This document shows, piece by piece, positions 23,740 to 34,595 of a DNA stretch of 64,000 bases (positions are counted from its first letter, which is position 1; each line of letters starts with the position of its first letter). Location of the stretch: contig NZ_FQXN01000001.1 in assembly GCF_900129985.1 (NCBI RefSeq), positions 310,001 to 374,000 on the forward strand, read 5' to 3'. The stretch comes from Thermosipho atlanticus DSM 15807. GTDB taxonomy: Bacteria; Thermotogota; Thermotogae; Thermotogales; Fervidobacteriaceae. A program made the position numbers and the translations under genes. Under the pieces are notes generated by a model that saw only the letters and a list, made by a program, of their open reading frames with translations, was not told where the DNA came from and did no database searches.

Positions 23740-26334
23740 TTATTTAAGAGAATCAACTAAAAGTTTGATTTTGTTGATTTTTTCTTCAATGTTTTTTAGT
23801 TTTTCTTTTGTTTCATTTACTATTTCTTCAGGGGCACCTTCTAAAAACTTTTTGTTGGATAGTTTTTTTCTAAACTTTTCTGCATCTCGTTCAAGTTTTT
23901 CGATTTTCTTTGTTAACCTTTCAATTTCAGAGTTGATGTCAATTAAGTCTCCCAATTCAACGTAAACTTCTATATCACTATCAATGTATGCGTTTGCACT
24001 TTTTTCTGGTTTTGAGTCTGAAATACTAATGTTATCTACGTTAGCTAAAAATTTGATATAGAGTTTATCTTCATCTGAAATTTCATTGTTGATTGTAATA
24101 TTAACCTTTTTACTTTGAGGAATATTAATTTCTGCTTTTACATTTCTTATTCCCCTAATAATTGCTATTAGTAGATTGAAATGATTTTCAGCGTTGTTAT
24201 CGATTAAAGTTTCTTCATACTCAGGCCATTTAGAAATGGTAATTGATTCACTTGCTACTGGAAGTTTCTGCCATAGTTCTTCTGTAATAAATGGCATAAA
24301 TGGATGAAGAAGTTTTAAACTAGTATCTAGTACTTTTACGAGTACATTTTGAACAAGGTGTCTTTCTTCAGTTTTAAGTCTAGGTTTTACAGATTCGATA
24401 TACCAATCACAAAGTTCATCCCAAAAGAAATTGTAAATTGCTTTTGCTGCTATATTAAATTCATAATTTTCAATGGCCTTTGTGACGTTTTTAATTGTTT
24501 TTTGCGTTCTAGAGAGGATCCACCTGTCGGCCAGTTTTAAATTGTCTAGTGGAACTTCTTTATAATCATCGAGGTTTAAAATTACAAATCTTGTAGCGTT
24601 CCAAATTTTGTTCGCAAATTTTTTATTATTATCAATATAGTTTATATCGAGATTAATGTCTCTTCCCTGGGCTGCCATCAGAGCAAGTGTGAATCTCATT
24701 GGATCGGCTCCATATTTGTCTATAATTTCAATTGGATCAATACCATTTCCAAGTGATTTACTCATTTTCCTTCCATATTTGTCTCTTACTAGTTGATGAA
24801 TATATACATCTTTAAATGGTTTTTCATCCATGAATTCGTATCCCATCATAATCATTCTAGCAACCCAGAAGAAAATAATATCAAATCCTGTTACCAAAAC
24901 ATCAGTTGGATAGAAAATTTTTAAATCTTCAGTTTTCTCAGGCCACCCTAGAGTGCTGAAAGGCCAAAGAGCAGAAGAGAACCATGTGTCTAATACATCT
25001 TCGTCTTGTTTGAGATGCTTACTTCCACATTTTTCACATTTTTCGATTTCAGTTTCTGAAACGTTTATATGTCCACAATCTTGACAATACCAAATCGGTA
25101 TTCTGTGTCCCCACCATAATTGTCTACTTATACACCAATCTCTTATTTCATACATCCAATTTAAATATACTTTTTTCCATCTTGTTGGATAAAACTTTAC
25201 TTCTCCTTCTTCAACAGCTTTTATGGCTCTTTTGGCAAGAGGTTTCATGCTTACGAACCATTGATCCATCAACATTGGTTCAATAACAGTGTCACATCTA
25301 TAACAATGACCAACTGAATGTTTAATATCTTCGATTTTCATAAGATATCCTTCTTTTTCAAGATCTTCTACAACAGCTTTTCTTGCTTCATATCTATCTA
25401 AACCTTGGTATTTTCCACCATTTTCATTTACTATCATATCCTCTGTAAAGATATTGATGAATTCTAGGTTATGTCTTCTTCCTATTTGGTAGTCATTTGG
25501 ATCATGTGCAGGAGTTACTTTAAGCGCTCCTGTTCCAAATTTTGGATCTGCGTGGACATCGCCAATTATTTTTATTTTTCTTCCAACTAAGGGCAATATT
25601 ACTTCTTTACCAATTAAATGTTTATACCTTTCATCTGAAGGATGTACTGCTACAGCAGTGTCGCCTAACATAGTTTCAGGTCTTGTAGTTGCTATAATTA
25701 TTTCTCCATTACCATCAACAAATGGATATTTTATAAAATAGAGTTTTCCATCATGTTCATGGTATTCAACTTCTTCATCAGATAATACTGTTTTACATCT
25801 TGGACACCAATTGACTATATATTTTCCCTTGTATATTAACCCTTTTTTATATAAAGAAACAAAGACCTTCCTTACAGCTTTTGAAAGACCGTCGTCTAAA
25901 GTAAACCTTTCTCTTGACCAATCAACGGAAGCACCAATTGCCATTATTTGTTTTTTTATTGTGTTTCTGTATGTATTGGCCCAATCCCAAACTATCTCTA
26001 AAAATTTTTCTCTTCCTAATTCTTCTCTTTTTTTTCCCTTAGTTTCTAAAAATTTCTCAACTGCTGTTTGCGTAGCTATACCTGCATGATCTTCTCCAGG
26101 TATCCAAAGCGTTTTATATCCTTGCATTCTTTTAAATCTTACTAAGATATCTTGTAATGTAATATTTAATGCGTGTCCCATGTGAATTTTACCTGTAATA
26201 TTTGGTGGTGGAATTACAATTGAATATTTAGGACCATCATTTCTTGGAGTAAAATAATCATTTTCGAGCCAATATTTGTACCATTTTGTTTCTATATTTT
26301 GTGGGTCATATCTTGTACCAATTTCATTGTTCAT
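23740..26334 (-). CDS. valS: Valyl-tRNA synthetase
   Basis: 864 residues, complete. Class I signatures: PPPNITGKIHMGHALN (HIGH) and GRKMSKSLGNG (KMSKS). The zinc-type motif CPRCKTVLSDEEVE, the CP1 editing domain (TTRPETMLGDTAVAVHP), CYRCDTVIEP, and the C-terminal coiled coil (RLTKKIEKLERDAEKFRKK) identify ValRS. A GGAGGTG lies 8-10 bases before ATG 26334. Divergent from rnfC; a -10-like TATAAT for this strand is at 26424-26429. Confidence 0.97.
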   Translation of the reverse strand: MNNEIGTRYDPQNIETKWYKYWLENDYFTPRNDGPKYSIVIPPPNITGKIHMGHALNITLQDILVRFKRMQGYKTLWIPGEDHAGIATQTAVEKFLETKGKKREELGREKFLEIVWDWANTYRNTIKKQIMAIGASVDWSRERFTLDDGLSKAVRKVFVSLYKKGLIYKGKYIVNWCPRCKTVLSDEEVEYHEHDGKLYFIKYPFVDGNGEIIIATTRPETMLGDTAVAVHPSDERYKHLIGKEVILPLVGRKIKIIGDVHADPKFGTGALKVTPAHDPNDYQIGRRHNLEFINIFTEDMIVNENGGKYQGLDRYEARKAVVEDLEKEGYLMKIEDIKHSVGHCYRCDTVIEPMLMDQWFVSMKPLAKRAIKAVEEGEVKFYPTRWKKVYLNWMYEIRDWCISRQLWWGHRIPIWYCQDCGHINVSETEIEKCEKCGSKHLKQDEDVLDTWFSSALWPFSTLGWPEKTEDLKIFYPTDVLVTGFDIIFFWVARMIMMGYEFMDEKPFKDVYIHQLVRDKYGRKMSKSLGNGIDPIEIIDKYGADPMRFTLALMAAQGRDINLDINYIDNNKKFANKIWNATRFVILNLDDYKEVPLDNLKLADRWILSRTQKTIKNVTKAIENYEFNIAAKAIYNFFWDELCDWYIESVKPRLKTEERHLVQNVLVKVLDTSLKLLHPFMPFITEELWQKLPVASESITISKWPEYEETLIDNNAENHFNLLIAIIRGIRNVKAEINIPQSKKVNITINNEISDEDKLYIKFLANVDNISISDSKPEKSANAYIDSDIEVYVELGDLIDINSEIERLTKKIEKLERDAEKFRKKLSNKKFLEGAPEEIVNETKEKLKNIEEKINKIKLLVDSLK

Positions 26335-26455
26335 TAATTAGCACCTCCTGAATTGTTTATATTATCTATTTTTTTATATTCTTTTAAAATTTTTCATTTC
26401 AGTTACTTTTTGGATTTATAAAAATTATATCATAAAAATAAAGGGCTAAAAAGAG

Positions 26456-26486
26456 TTTAAAGGGAACAATAAATTTATGATATAAT
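26456..26486 (+). promoter_or_regulatory. Probable rnf operon promoter
   Basis: A perfect -10 box TATAAT lies at 26481-26486. The best -35 (TTTAAA, 26456-26461) is 19 bases away and weak, so the pair is only moderately convincing. It is 50 bases upstream of the rnfC start. Confidence 0.5.
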
Positions 26487-26536
26487 CTTAGCGGAGATTT
26501 TTTGTGGTTTTAAAAATAAATAAGGAGGTGTGGTAG

Positions 26537-27853
26537 TTGAGACTTGCTACTTTTAAGGGAGGAGTTCATCCCCCTTATAGAAAAGAGCTATCTCAAGATA
26601 TTGCTATTCAAAAAGCTCCTTTGCCTGACAAAGTCGTAGTTTTTATGCAACAACATGCTGGAGCACCTGCGAAACCAATTGTTAAAATTGGAGAAAAAGT
26701 TAAAACTGGTCAGATAATTGCTGAACCTGGAGGTTTTATATCTTCATATATACATTCTCCAGTAACTGGTACGATAACAGAAATAAAAAAAGTTTCAAAT
26801 GTGATTTTTGGAGTAGCAGTTGAAGCTATAACAATTGAAAGGGATTCGGAAGACGAATGGGAATTGTTACCACACGGAGATTATAACAAATTTAGTAGAG
26901 AGGAATTGTTAGAAATTGTAAAAAAGGCTGGAATAGTAGGACTTGGAGGCGCAATGTTCCCAACACATGTAAAGCTCAATCCACCAAAAGATAAAAAAAT
27001 TGATACTTTAATTATCAATGGTGCTGAATGTGAACCATATTTAACCATTGATCATAGAATGATGCTTGAAAAAAGTGAGGAAATTTTAATAGGGATAAAA
27101 ATTGTTAAAAAAATATTGGGAGTAAAAAATGTTTATATAGGTATTGAAGAAAATAAAAAAGATGCAATTGAGCATCTTAAGAATGCTTGGAGAGGGCAAG
27201 TGATTGTAGTACCACTTGAAACCAAATATCCTCAAGGTGCGGAAAAACAATTAATTTATGCTATTACAAAACGAAAAGTTCCAAGAGGTGGCTTACCAAT
27301 GGATGTAGGAGTGGTAGTACAGAATGTTAGTACTATGTATGCTATCAAAGAAGCTGTAGTAGATGGAAAACCTTTAGTAGAAAGAGGGCTAACAATTACT
27401 GGTGAGGCAGTGAATAAACCTGGAAATTGGTGGGTCAGAATAGGAACACCTATTTCTTGGATTATAAACAACTTAGGTGGGGGATTTAAAGAAGGGTTAG
27501 AGGAAATTAAAGTTCTCATGGGTGGACCAATGATGGGAATTCCTATCAATAATATTGAAACACCTATAGTTAAGGGAAACAATGGGATAACTTCTTTGAT
27601 TCCTGAAAAACAAAATGGAACTTTTTGTATAAGATGTTCATATTGTGTAAGTGTATGTCCAATGGGTCTTCAACCTTATCTATTAGATTTACTTGGTAAA
27701 AAAAGGAGATATGATGATGCTGTTCAAATTGGTTTGTTAGATTGTATTGAGTGTGGTTCATGTTCCTATATTTGTCCTGCGAAAATTGAACATGTAAAAA
27801 CTATAAAATTGGCTAAGAAGGTTTATAAAGCCCTGAGAGGGGGGAAAAGATAA
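26537..27853 (+). CDS. rnfC: Electron transport complex subunit RnfC
   Basis: 438 residues. RnfC is the peripheral subunit that takes electrons at NADH/FMN and passes them through two [4Fe-4S] clusters. Visible: FKGGVHPPYRKELSQ, the NADH/FMN region GIVGLGGAMFPTHVKL and INGAECEPYLTIDHRMM, then CIRCSYCVSVCP and CIECGSCSYICP for the clusters. Start TTG 26537, after AAGGAGGTG. First gene of rnfCDGEA; no rnfB follows, but an RnfB-like gene lies at 56715. Confidence 0.95.
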   Translation: MRLATFKGGVHPPYRKELSQDIAIQKAPLPDKVVVFMQQHAGAPAKPIVKIGEKVKTGQIIAEPGGFISSYIHSPVTGTITEIKKVSNVIFGVAVEAITIERDSEDEWELLPHGDYNKFSREELLEIVKKAGIVGLGGAMFPTHVKLNPPKDKKIDTLIINGAECEPYLTIDHRMMLEKSEEILIGIKIVKKILGVKNVYIGIEENKKDAIEHLKNAWRGQVIVVPLETKYPQGAEKQLIYAITKRKVPRGGLPMDVGVVVQNVSTMYAIKEAVVDGKPLVERGLTITGEAVNKPGNWWVRIGTPISWIINNLGGGFKEGLEEIKVLMGGPMMGIPINNIETPIVKGNNGITSLIPEKQNGTFCIRCSYCVSVCPMGLQPYLLDLLGKKRRYDDAVQIGLLDCIECGSCSYICPAKIEHVKTIKLAKKVYKALRGGKR

Positions 27854-28818
27854 TGAAATTGATCACAGGAAATGCTCCACACTTAAGAAATAAAGACACA
27901 ACTTCAAAAATAATGATAGATGTTATTATTGCTTTAATTCCTGCATTAATTGGCGCATGGTATTTCTTTGGGTTTTATGCATTTTTCTTAGCAATATTGG
28001 GAGCTATAATTGGTGAAGGATTCGAATATTTTATAATGAAAGTTTTGAGAAAAGATAAAAACTTTGTTCCTAATGGAAGTGCAGCAGTAACAGGAATTTT
28101 GTTAGCAATGAATGTAAGTCCGGCTACTCCATGGTGGGTGATGCTAATTGGATTGATTTTTGCACTAGGTGTTGCTAAACATGCTTTTGGTGGTCTTGGT
28201 ATGAATATTTTTAATCCGGCACTTGCAGGAAGAGCATTTTTATTGATTTCTTTTCCAGTTTATATGACAACTTGGTATAAACCGGTATTAAATTTTTCCA
28301 AATGGATTGATGTTCAAACTACAGCGAGTCCCCTTGCGATTTTAAAAGAGAAAGGTTTTTCATCTATAAATGTGAGCTATTTAGATCTATTTTTTGGTAA
28401 CAGGGCAGGTTCAATAGGTGAAACAAGTGTTTTGCTTTTATTAATAGGTTTTGCTTATCTAGTGATAAGAAAAAGAATAAAGTTGGTGATTCCAATTTCA
28501 TATGTAGGAACAGTTTTTCTTTTGTCTAGTATCTTTTACATTGCAAATCCTGAGAAGTTTGGAACGCCGCTTTTTCACATTCTCAGTGGTGGTTTAATGC
28601 TAGGTGCACTTTTCATGGCGACTGATATGGTAACAAGTCCAATGACTCCAAAAGGTCAAGCAATATTTGGTTTTGGATGTGGATTAATGACACTACTCAT
28701 TCGATACTTTGCGGGATATCCAGAAGGGGTATCACTTTCAATTTTATTAATGAACGCTTTTGTACCACTAATTGATCGTTATACACAACCTCAAATATTT
28801 GGTGAGGTGAAATCATGA
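27853..28818 (+). CDS. rnfD: Electron transport complex subunit RnfD
   Basis: 321 residues with eight to ten membrane helices. The start ITGNAPHLRNKDTTSKIM and the FMN-attachment motif DVQTTASPLAILK, where a Thr before the A-SPL carries the covalent flavin, identify RnfD (NqrB homologue). NIFNPALAGRAFLL and ATDMVTSPMTPKG are further family blocks. The ATG overlaps the rnfC stop by one base. Confidence 0.95.
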   Translation: MKLITGNAPHLRNKDTTSKIMIDVIIALIPALIGAWYFFGFYAFFLAILGAIIGEGFEYFIMKVLRKDKNFVPNGSAAVTGILLAMNVSPATPWWVMLIGLIFALGVAKHAFGGLGMNIFNPALAGRAFLLISFPVYMTTWYKPVLNFSKWIDVQTTASPLAILKEKGFSSINVSYLDLFFGNRAGSIGETSVLLLLIGFAYLVIRKRIKLVIPISYVGTVFLLSSIFYIANPEKFGTPLFHILSGGLMLGALFMATDMVTSPMTPKGQAIFGFGCGLMTLLIRYFAGYPEGVSLSILLMNAFVPLIDRYTQPQIFGEVKS

Positions 28819-29495
28819 AAGAGATTTTAAAGACGGGATTTACACTAATGGTTTTTACTTTAATTGCTGGTTTAGCTTTAGGGTTAATCTATCAGGTGAC
28901 AAAAGGATCTATAGACAATGCAGAACTTCAGAATACACTTAAAGCTGTGAAGTTTGTGCTTTCTGAGAATGGAAAGTTGATGGTTAGCAAGGACTTAATA
29001 GAAGAAAGAATAAATAAAACATTAAAAGAAAAAGTAAAAGAAGTGTATAAAACCGATAAAGCTACGGTTTTAACTCCTGTATTAAAATTTAATACTGAAA
29101 AAGGTTTAATATATGTTTTAAAGGCCTATGGAATTGGCTATGGTGGTAAAGTAATTACAATTGCCTCCTTTATTGTTAACAATTGTAGAATAGATCTTCA
29201 CGCAATTAAAGTTATTGAATATTCTCAAGAAACACCGGGCTTGGGGGCGAAAATTGCTGAAGAAGAAGCTCAGGAAAGATTTTATCCCATCCCATATGAG
29301 GGTTTAAAGAATGGAGTTAAGGTAGATAAAGATGCGGGAAAAACAAATTTGAAACCAGAAGAAGCAAAGAAAATAGGAGTAGTAAAGATTAGTGACGTTA
29401 TGACAGGAGCAACAATTACTCCAAGAGCGGTTGCAAATTCTATCCAAGCAATGTTTGAATATTTGAAAACGGAGGTGAAAAATAATGCCCAATAG
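28815..29495 (+). CDS. rnfG: Electron transport complex subunit RnfG
   Basis: 226 residues: one N-terminal membrane helix (TLMVFTLIAGLALGLIYQV) and a periplasmic FMN-binding domain. The covalent flavin site is the Thr of DVMTGATITPRAV (S/T-G-A-T consensus); ETPGLGAKIAEEE is the other family block. It overlaps rnfD by 4 bases and rnfE by 11. Confidence 0.94.
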   Translation: MKEILKTGFTLMVFTLIAGLALGLIYQVTKGSIDNAELQNTLKAVKFVLSENGKLMVSKDLIEERINKTLKEKVKEVYKTDKATVLTPVLKFNTEKGLIYVLKAYGIGYGGKVITIASFIVNNCRIDLHAIKVIEYSQETPGLGAKIAEEEAQERFYPIPYEGLKNGVKVDKDAGKTNLKPEEAKKIGVVKISDVMTGATITPRAVANSIQAMFEYLKTEVKNNAQ

Positions 29496-30099
29496 ATCCT
29501 GGAAAGAATTTTCTAAGGGGTTTATAGCTGAAAATCCGACTTTTGTTCAAGCGTTGGGAATGTGTCCAACACTTGCGACTACGACTAGTGCTAAGAATGG
29601 TTTAGGAATGGGACTTGCAACGATGGTAGTTCTTGTTATGTCAAATATGGTCATTTCTCTTTTGAGAAAAGCTGTACCTGAAAAAATAAGAATTCCAATT
29701 TTCATCACTGTTATTGCTTCTTTTGTTACAATAGTAGATCTTGTAATGCATGCTTTTGCATATGATTTATGGAAAACATTGGGATTGTTTATACCATTAA
29801 TTGTTGTCAATTGTCTTATTATGGGACGTGCTGAGGCGTTTGCATCCAAGAATAATTTATGGTATTCGACTTTGGATGGTCTAGGAATGGGATTAGGTTT
29901 TACAGCGAGTTTGACGTTATTAGGGGCGATAAGGGAATTATTAGGGAGTGGCACTTTATTTGATATTACTATTTGGGGAAAAGCATTTAATGTATTTATA
30001 ATGATTCTTCCACCTGGAGCATATTTAACTTTGGGACTTTTAGCTGCTCTTTTTACTTTTATAGGTATGAAGAAAAAAGAAAGGAGGAGCAGTAGATGA
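29485..30099 (+). CDS. rnfE: Electron transport complex subunit RnfE
   Basis: 204 residues, six-helix membrane protein of the RnfA/RnfE (NqrD/E) family. The RnfE-specific start FSKGFIAENPTFVQALGMCPTLA carries the conserved Cys that, with its partner, binds an intramembrane Fe-S centre. Later: RAEAFASKNNLWYSTLDGLGMG and GSGTLFDITIWG. GGAGGTGA lies in the end of rnfG. Confidence 0.95.
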   Translation: MPNRSWKEFSKGFIAENPTFVQALGMCPTLATTTSAKNGLGMGLATMVVLVMSNMVISLLRKAVPEKIRIPIFITVIASFVTIVDLVMHAFAYDLWKTLGLFIPLIVVNCLIMGRAEAFASKNNLWYSTLDGLGMGLGFTASLTLLGAIRELLGSGTLFDITIWGKAFNVFIMILPPGAYLTLGLLAALFTFIGMKKKERRSSR

Positions 30100-30671
30100 A
30101 GATATTTTTAATTTTACTTTCTGCAATGCTTGTTAATAACTATGTTTTTAATAGATTTCTTGGAATATGTCCATTTTTGGGTGTTTCCAAGAAAACAGAT
30201 ACAGCGGTTGGAATGGGTTTGGCAGTTACTTTTGTACTTGTTATGTCCTCCACAATTTCATGGTTAATAGATCAGTTGTTAATTTCTTTAGGGCTTGAGT
30301 TTTTAAGAACAATTGCTTTTATTCTTGTAATAGCTTCTTTTGTCCAATTTGTTGAAATGTTTCTGAAGAAAAATAATCCAAATCTTTATGAATCACTTGG
30401 GATTTTTTTACCGTTAATCACAACAAACTGTATTATTTTGGGTGTAGCGATAATTAACAGTATGACTACTTACACTCTTTTAGAATCCATCTTCAATGCT
30501 TTAGGAGCAGGTTTAGGATTCTTACTCGCTCTTGTTATATTTAGTGCTATACGCGAAAAAATGGAATTATACGATCTTCCAAAACCATTCGAAGGTTTAC
30601 CAATAGCACTTATAACAGCATCTCTATTATCATTAGCATTTATGGGATTTCAAGGAATGATTAAGTTATAA
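30096..30671 (+). CDS. rnfA: Electron transport complex subunit RnfA
   Basis: 191 residues, six helices, homologous to RnfE in inverted topology. NNYVFNRFLGICPFLGVSKK (with the conserved Cys), FLPLITTNCIILGVAI (second Cys) and SAIREKMELYDLPKPFEGLPIALIT are diagnostic. RnfA-E together with B, C, D and G couple ferredoxin oxidation and NAD reduction to Na+ or H+ export. Its ATG overlaps the rnfE stop. It is the last gene of the cluster, with no obvious terminator before the tRNA promoter. Confidence 0.95.
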   Translation: MKIFLILLSAMLVNNYVFNRFLGICPFLGVSKKTDTAVGMGLAVTFVLVMSSTISWLIDQLLISLGLEFLRTIAFILVIASFVQFVEMFLKKNNPNLYESLGIFLPLITTNCIILGVAIINSMTTYTLLESIFNALGAGLGFLLALVIFSAIREKMELYDLPKPFEGLPIALITASLLSLAFMGFQGMIKL

Positions 30672-30673
30672 TC

Positions 30674-30702
30674 TTGAATAATGTTTCTGTATTTGATATA
30701 AT
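30674..30702 (+). promoter_or_regulatory. Promoter of tRNA-Gly
   Basis: TTGAAT (30674-30679) and TATAAT (30697-30702) with a 17-base spacer. The mature tRNA starts 25 bases beyond the -10, leaving a short 5' leader for RNase P. Confidence 0.75.
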
Positions 30703-30726
30703 AATATTGGTTTTAAATGACTTTAA

Positions 30727-30802
30727 GCGGGCGTAGCTCAGTTGGTAGAGCATCAGCTTCCCAAGCTGAGGGCCGCGGGTTCGAGTCCCGTCGCCCGCTC
30801 CA
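30727..30802 (+). tRNA. tRNA-Gly (anticodon CCC)
   Basis: 76 bases including encoded CCA. Acceptor GCGGGCG pairs with CGCCCGC (30792-30798); D-arm GCTC..GAGC; anticodon stem TCAGC/GCTGA with loop TTCCCAA, giving anticodon CCC that reads GGG; T-arm GCGGG TTCGAGT CCCGT. Promoter upstream and terminator 5 bases downstream make it a separate transcription unit. Confidence 0.97.
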
Positions 30803-30807
30803 GGTGA

Positions 30808-30829
30808 GGGCTATAAGCCCATTTTTTTT
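30808..30829 (+). terminator. Rho-independent terminator of the tRNA-Gly unit
   Basis: Stem GGGCT (30808-30812) and AGCCC (30816-30820) with a 3-base loop, followed by A and eight T. Confidence 0.85.
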
Positions 30830-30845
30830 AATAGGGGGAATTTAT

Positions 30846-32114
30846 TTGACAGTTGATGCGATTATTGCATTGATAGTTTTTGTAGTAGTTTATTATTTAA
30901 TCATTTCTGAAAAAGTTCACAGATCGATTGCTGTGGTTTTGGGAGCTTTTACTTTAACATTTTTTGGTATTTTTGAAGATCCTGATTATTTATTTAAAAA
31001 CTATGTAGATTTTGATACTATTTTTCTTTTGATTGGTATGATGCTTTTAGTGTCAACTATTAAAGATGTTGGTTTTTTTGAGTTTGTTGCTTTCAAAATA
31101 ATTAAATTGTCAAAAAACTCGTTAGTTAGAATTTTTTTAATGATGAATATTTTTGTGGCTTTTTTATCTGCTTTTGTTGACAATGTAACTACAATTATGA
31201 TTTTTATTCCAATTACGCTTGCAATAGCTGACGCAGCTGAAATTTCACCTATTCCTTTGGTTTTTTCAGAAGTTTTAAGTTCAAACATTGGTGGAACTGC
31301 TACACTTATCGGTGATCCTCCTAATATTTTGATTGGTAACGCTGCCGGTTTGAATTTTAATGATTTTATATTAAATACTGCATTTCCTTCTTTTCTTTCA
31401 TTGTTTCTGATTTTAGCGTTTTTATTTTTTACTCATAAAAAAACTTTTACGAGAAAACTTGACTTTAATTTGGAATCCGTTTCAATTTCGAAAATTAACC
31501 TTATAAAATCTTTAGTTTTATTGATTACAGTATTAATACTTTTTGTGTTTCAAGAGCAACTTGGCATTAACAATTCAGTGATTGCATTTGGTATGGGTTT
31601 TGTTTCCGTACTTGTGATGAATCCAAAAAATATAGAGAAACAATTTACTGAAATTGAATGGGGGACAATATTCTTTTTTATAGGACTTTTCATTATTACT
31701 GGTGCATTAGAAGATACAGGAATTTTAAAACAAATTGCAATATTTTTCAGTGAAAAGTTTGGAGAATCACCAAAATTGTTTGGTATGCTGTTGATAGTTA
31801 TGTCGTTTATAATTAGTGGATTTTTTGATAACATTCCATTTACTGCGACAATGATTCCTATAATAAAAATGCTTCCTGGTATTAACGTTGCTTTTAGTAA
31901 TTTAACACCTTTTTGGTGGGCGTTATCTTTAGGTGTTTGTTACGGAGGTAATTTGACCCCTATAGGTGCATCAGCAAATATAGTTGCTTTAACTATGCTG
32001 TTGAAATATTCCAATACGAAGGTATCTTTTAAAGATTTTATGAAATTTTCACTAGTTCCTTCGCTTATTTCACTTGCTGTAGCTATCCTATATATTGAAT
32101 ATAGGTATTTATAA
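30846..32114 (+). CDS. ArsB/NhaD/CitM-superfamily ion transporter
   Basis: 422 residues with about eleven membrane helices. VDNVTTIMIFIPITLAIADA, SSNIGGTATLIGDPPNILIG and SGFFDNIPFTATMIPI are the repeated D-N-(V/I)-(T/P) and G-G-T-A-T-x-I-G-D-P-P-N-I blocks of the ion-transporter superfamily that includes ArsB and NhaD. The substrate (Na+/H+, arsenite, dicarboxylate) cannot be fixed. TTG 30846 is 6 bases after AGGGGGA; a longer frame reaching back through the tRNA is spurious. Confidence 0.85.
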   Translation: MTVDAIIALIVFVVVYYLIISEKVHRSIAVVLGAFTLTFFGIFEDPDYLFKNYVDFDTIFLLIGMMLLVSTIKDVGFFEFVAFKIIKLSKNSLVRIFLMMNIFVAFLSAFVDNVTTIMIFIPITLAIADAAEISPIPLVFSEVLSSNIGGTATLIGDPPNILIGNAAGLNFNDFILNTAFPSFLSLFLILAFLFFTHKKTFTRKLDFNLESVSISKINLIKSLVLLITVLILFVFQEQLGINNSVIAFGMGFVSVLVMNPKNIEKQFTEIEWGTIFFFIGLFIITGALEDTGILKQIAIFFSEKFGESPKLFGMLLIVMSFIISGFFDNIPFTATMIPIIKMLPGINVAFSNLTPFWWALSLGVCYGGNLTPIGASANIVALTMLLKYSNTKVSFKDFMKFSLVPSLISLAVAILYIEYRYL

Positions 32115-32169
32115 AAAAAACATTATGGAAAATGTAAGTAACAAAAAGGGAAAATAGTGGAGTGAGAGC

Positions 32170-33117
32170 GTGTTTTGGATATTATTTGGTTTAGTTATTG
32201 GGATGTCTTTATTGATAAAAGGTGCTGACTGGTTAGTTGATGGCGCAGTTTCAATTGCTTTAAACATGGGAATTTCGAAGTTAATTGTAGGTCTTTCCAT
32301 TGTAGCGTTCGGAACATCCGTTCCTGAACTAGTTGCATCTGTAATTTCTGTTATAAAAGGTCATTCTAGTGTATCAATTTCAAATGTTGTTGGGAGTAAT
32401 ATGGCAAATATTGCTTTATGTCTTGCTCTTGCAGCATTAATCTCAACTATAAATATTAAGAAAAAAACAGTAACAGTTGAGATGCCTTTTATGCTCCTTT
32501 CTACACTAGTCTTTTCTTCATTACTATTAAGGGACAATTCATATATTTTAAAATGGAATGATGGAATAGTTTTTCTTTCATTTATGATAATTTTTATTTA
32601 TTATTTAGTTTCTAATGCGAGAGATGTTATCGAAGAAGAATTAACAGCTGAAGTAAAAGGTATTCATAAAACTTCAATTTCAATTTTATTAGTTATAATT
32701 GGTATCGCTGGAATTTCAATAGGAGGCGAGCTTACAATCAGAAATGTAGTTGAACTTGCAAGAATGTTCAATTTAAGTGAGACTTTAGTTGGTTTAACAA
32801 TTGTAGCAATTGGTACTTCTCTTCCTGAACTTGTAGTCAGTATTACTTCAGTAATCAAGGGCGAAGGGGATATTTTAGTAGGTAATATCGTTGGAAGCAA
32901 TATTTTTAATATTTTACTGATTATAGGTATAAGTTCATTAATTGGTAATTTGACAGTTGATGTTTCTAATTATTTTATTGATTTAATGGTTGTTAACTTA
33001 GTTTCTATTTTGTTATTATTAATTTCAATTTTAAAGAAAAAACTTACGAGGATTGATGGATTCATTTTCCTTTCAATATATATTCTTTATATTTTATTTA
33101 TTGCCTTCAGAGGTTAG
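32170..33117 (+). CDS. Sodium/calcium exchanger (CaCA/YrbG family)
   Basis: 315 residues, ten helices as two inverted halves. Both alpha repeats are present: VAFGTSVPELVASVISVIKG...NVVGSNMANIALCL and VAIGTSLPELVVSITSVIKG...NIVGSNIFNILLII, carrying the ion-binding Glu and the G-S-N motif. YrbG-like proteins exchange Na+ (or H+) for Ca2+. GTG 32170 follows GGAGTGAGAG. Confidence 0.92.
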   Translation: MFWILFGLVIGMSLLIKGADWLVDGAVSIALNMGISKLIVGLSIVAFGTSVPELVASVISVIKGHSSVSISNVVGSNMANIALCLALAALISTINIKKKTVTVEMPFMLLSTLVFSSLLLRDNSYILKWNDGIVFLSFMIIFIYYLVSNARDVIEEELTAEVKGIHKTSISILLVIIGIAGISIGGELTIRNVVELARMFNLSETLVGLTIVAIGTSLPELVVSITSVIKGEGDILVGNIVGSNIFNILLIIGISSLIGNLTVDVSNYFIDLMVVNLVSILLLLISILKKKLTRIDGFIFLSIYILYILFIAFRG

Positions 33118-33120
33118 TGA

Positions 33121-34581
<1,461 letters not shown>

Positions 34582-34595
34582 CAAAGGAGGTAAAT

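Noticed and set aside
30717-30845. Open frame extending the ArsB/NhaD transporter upstream through tRNA-Gly
   Set aside because: The bases encode a perfect tRNA with promoter and terminator; the transporter has its own SD and TTG at 30846.
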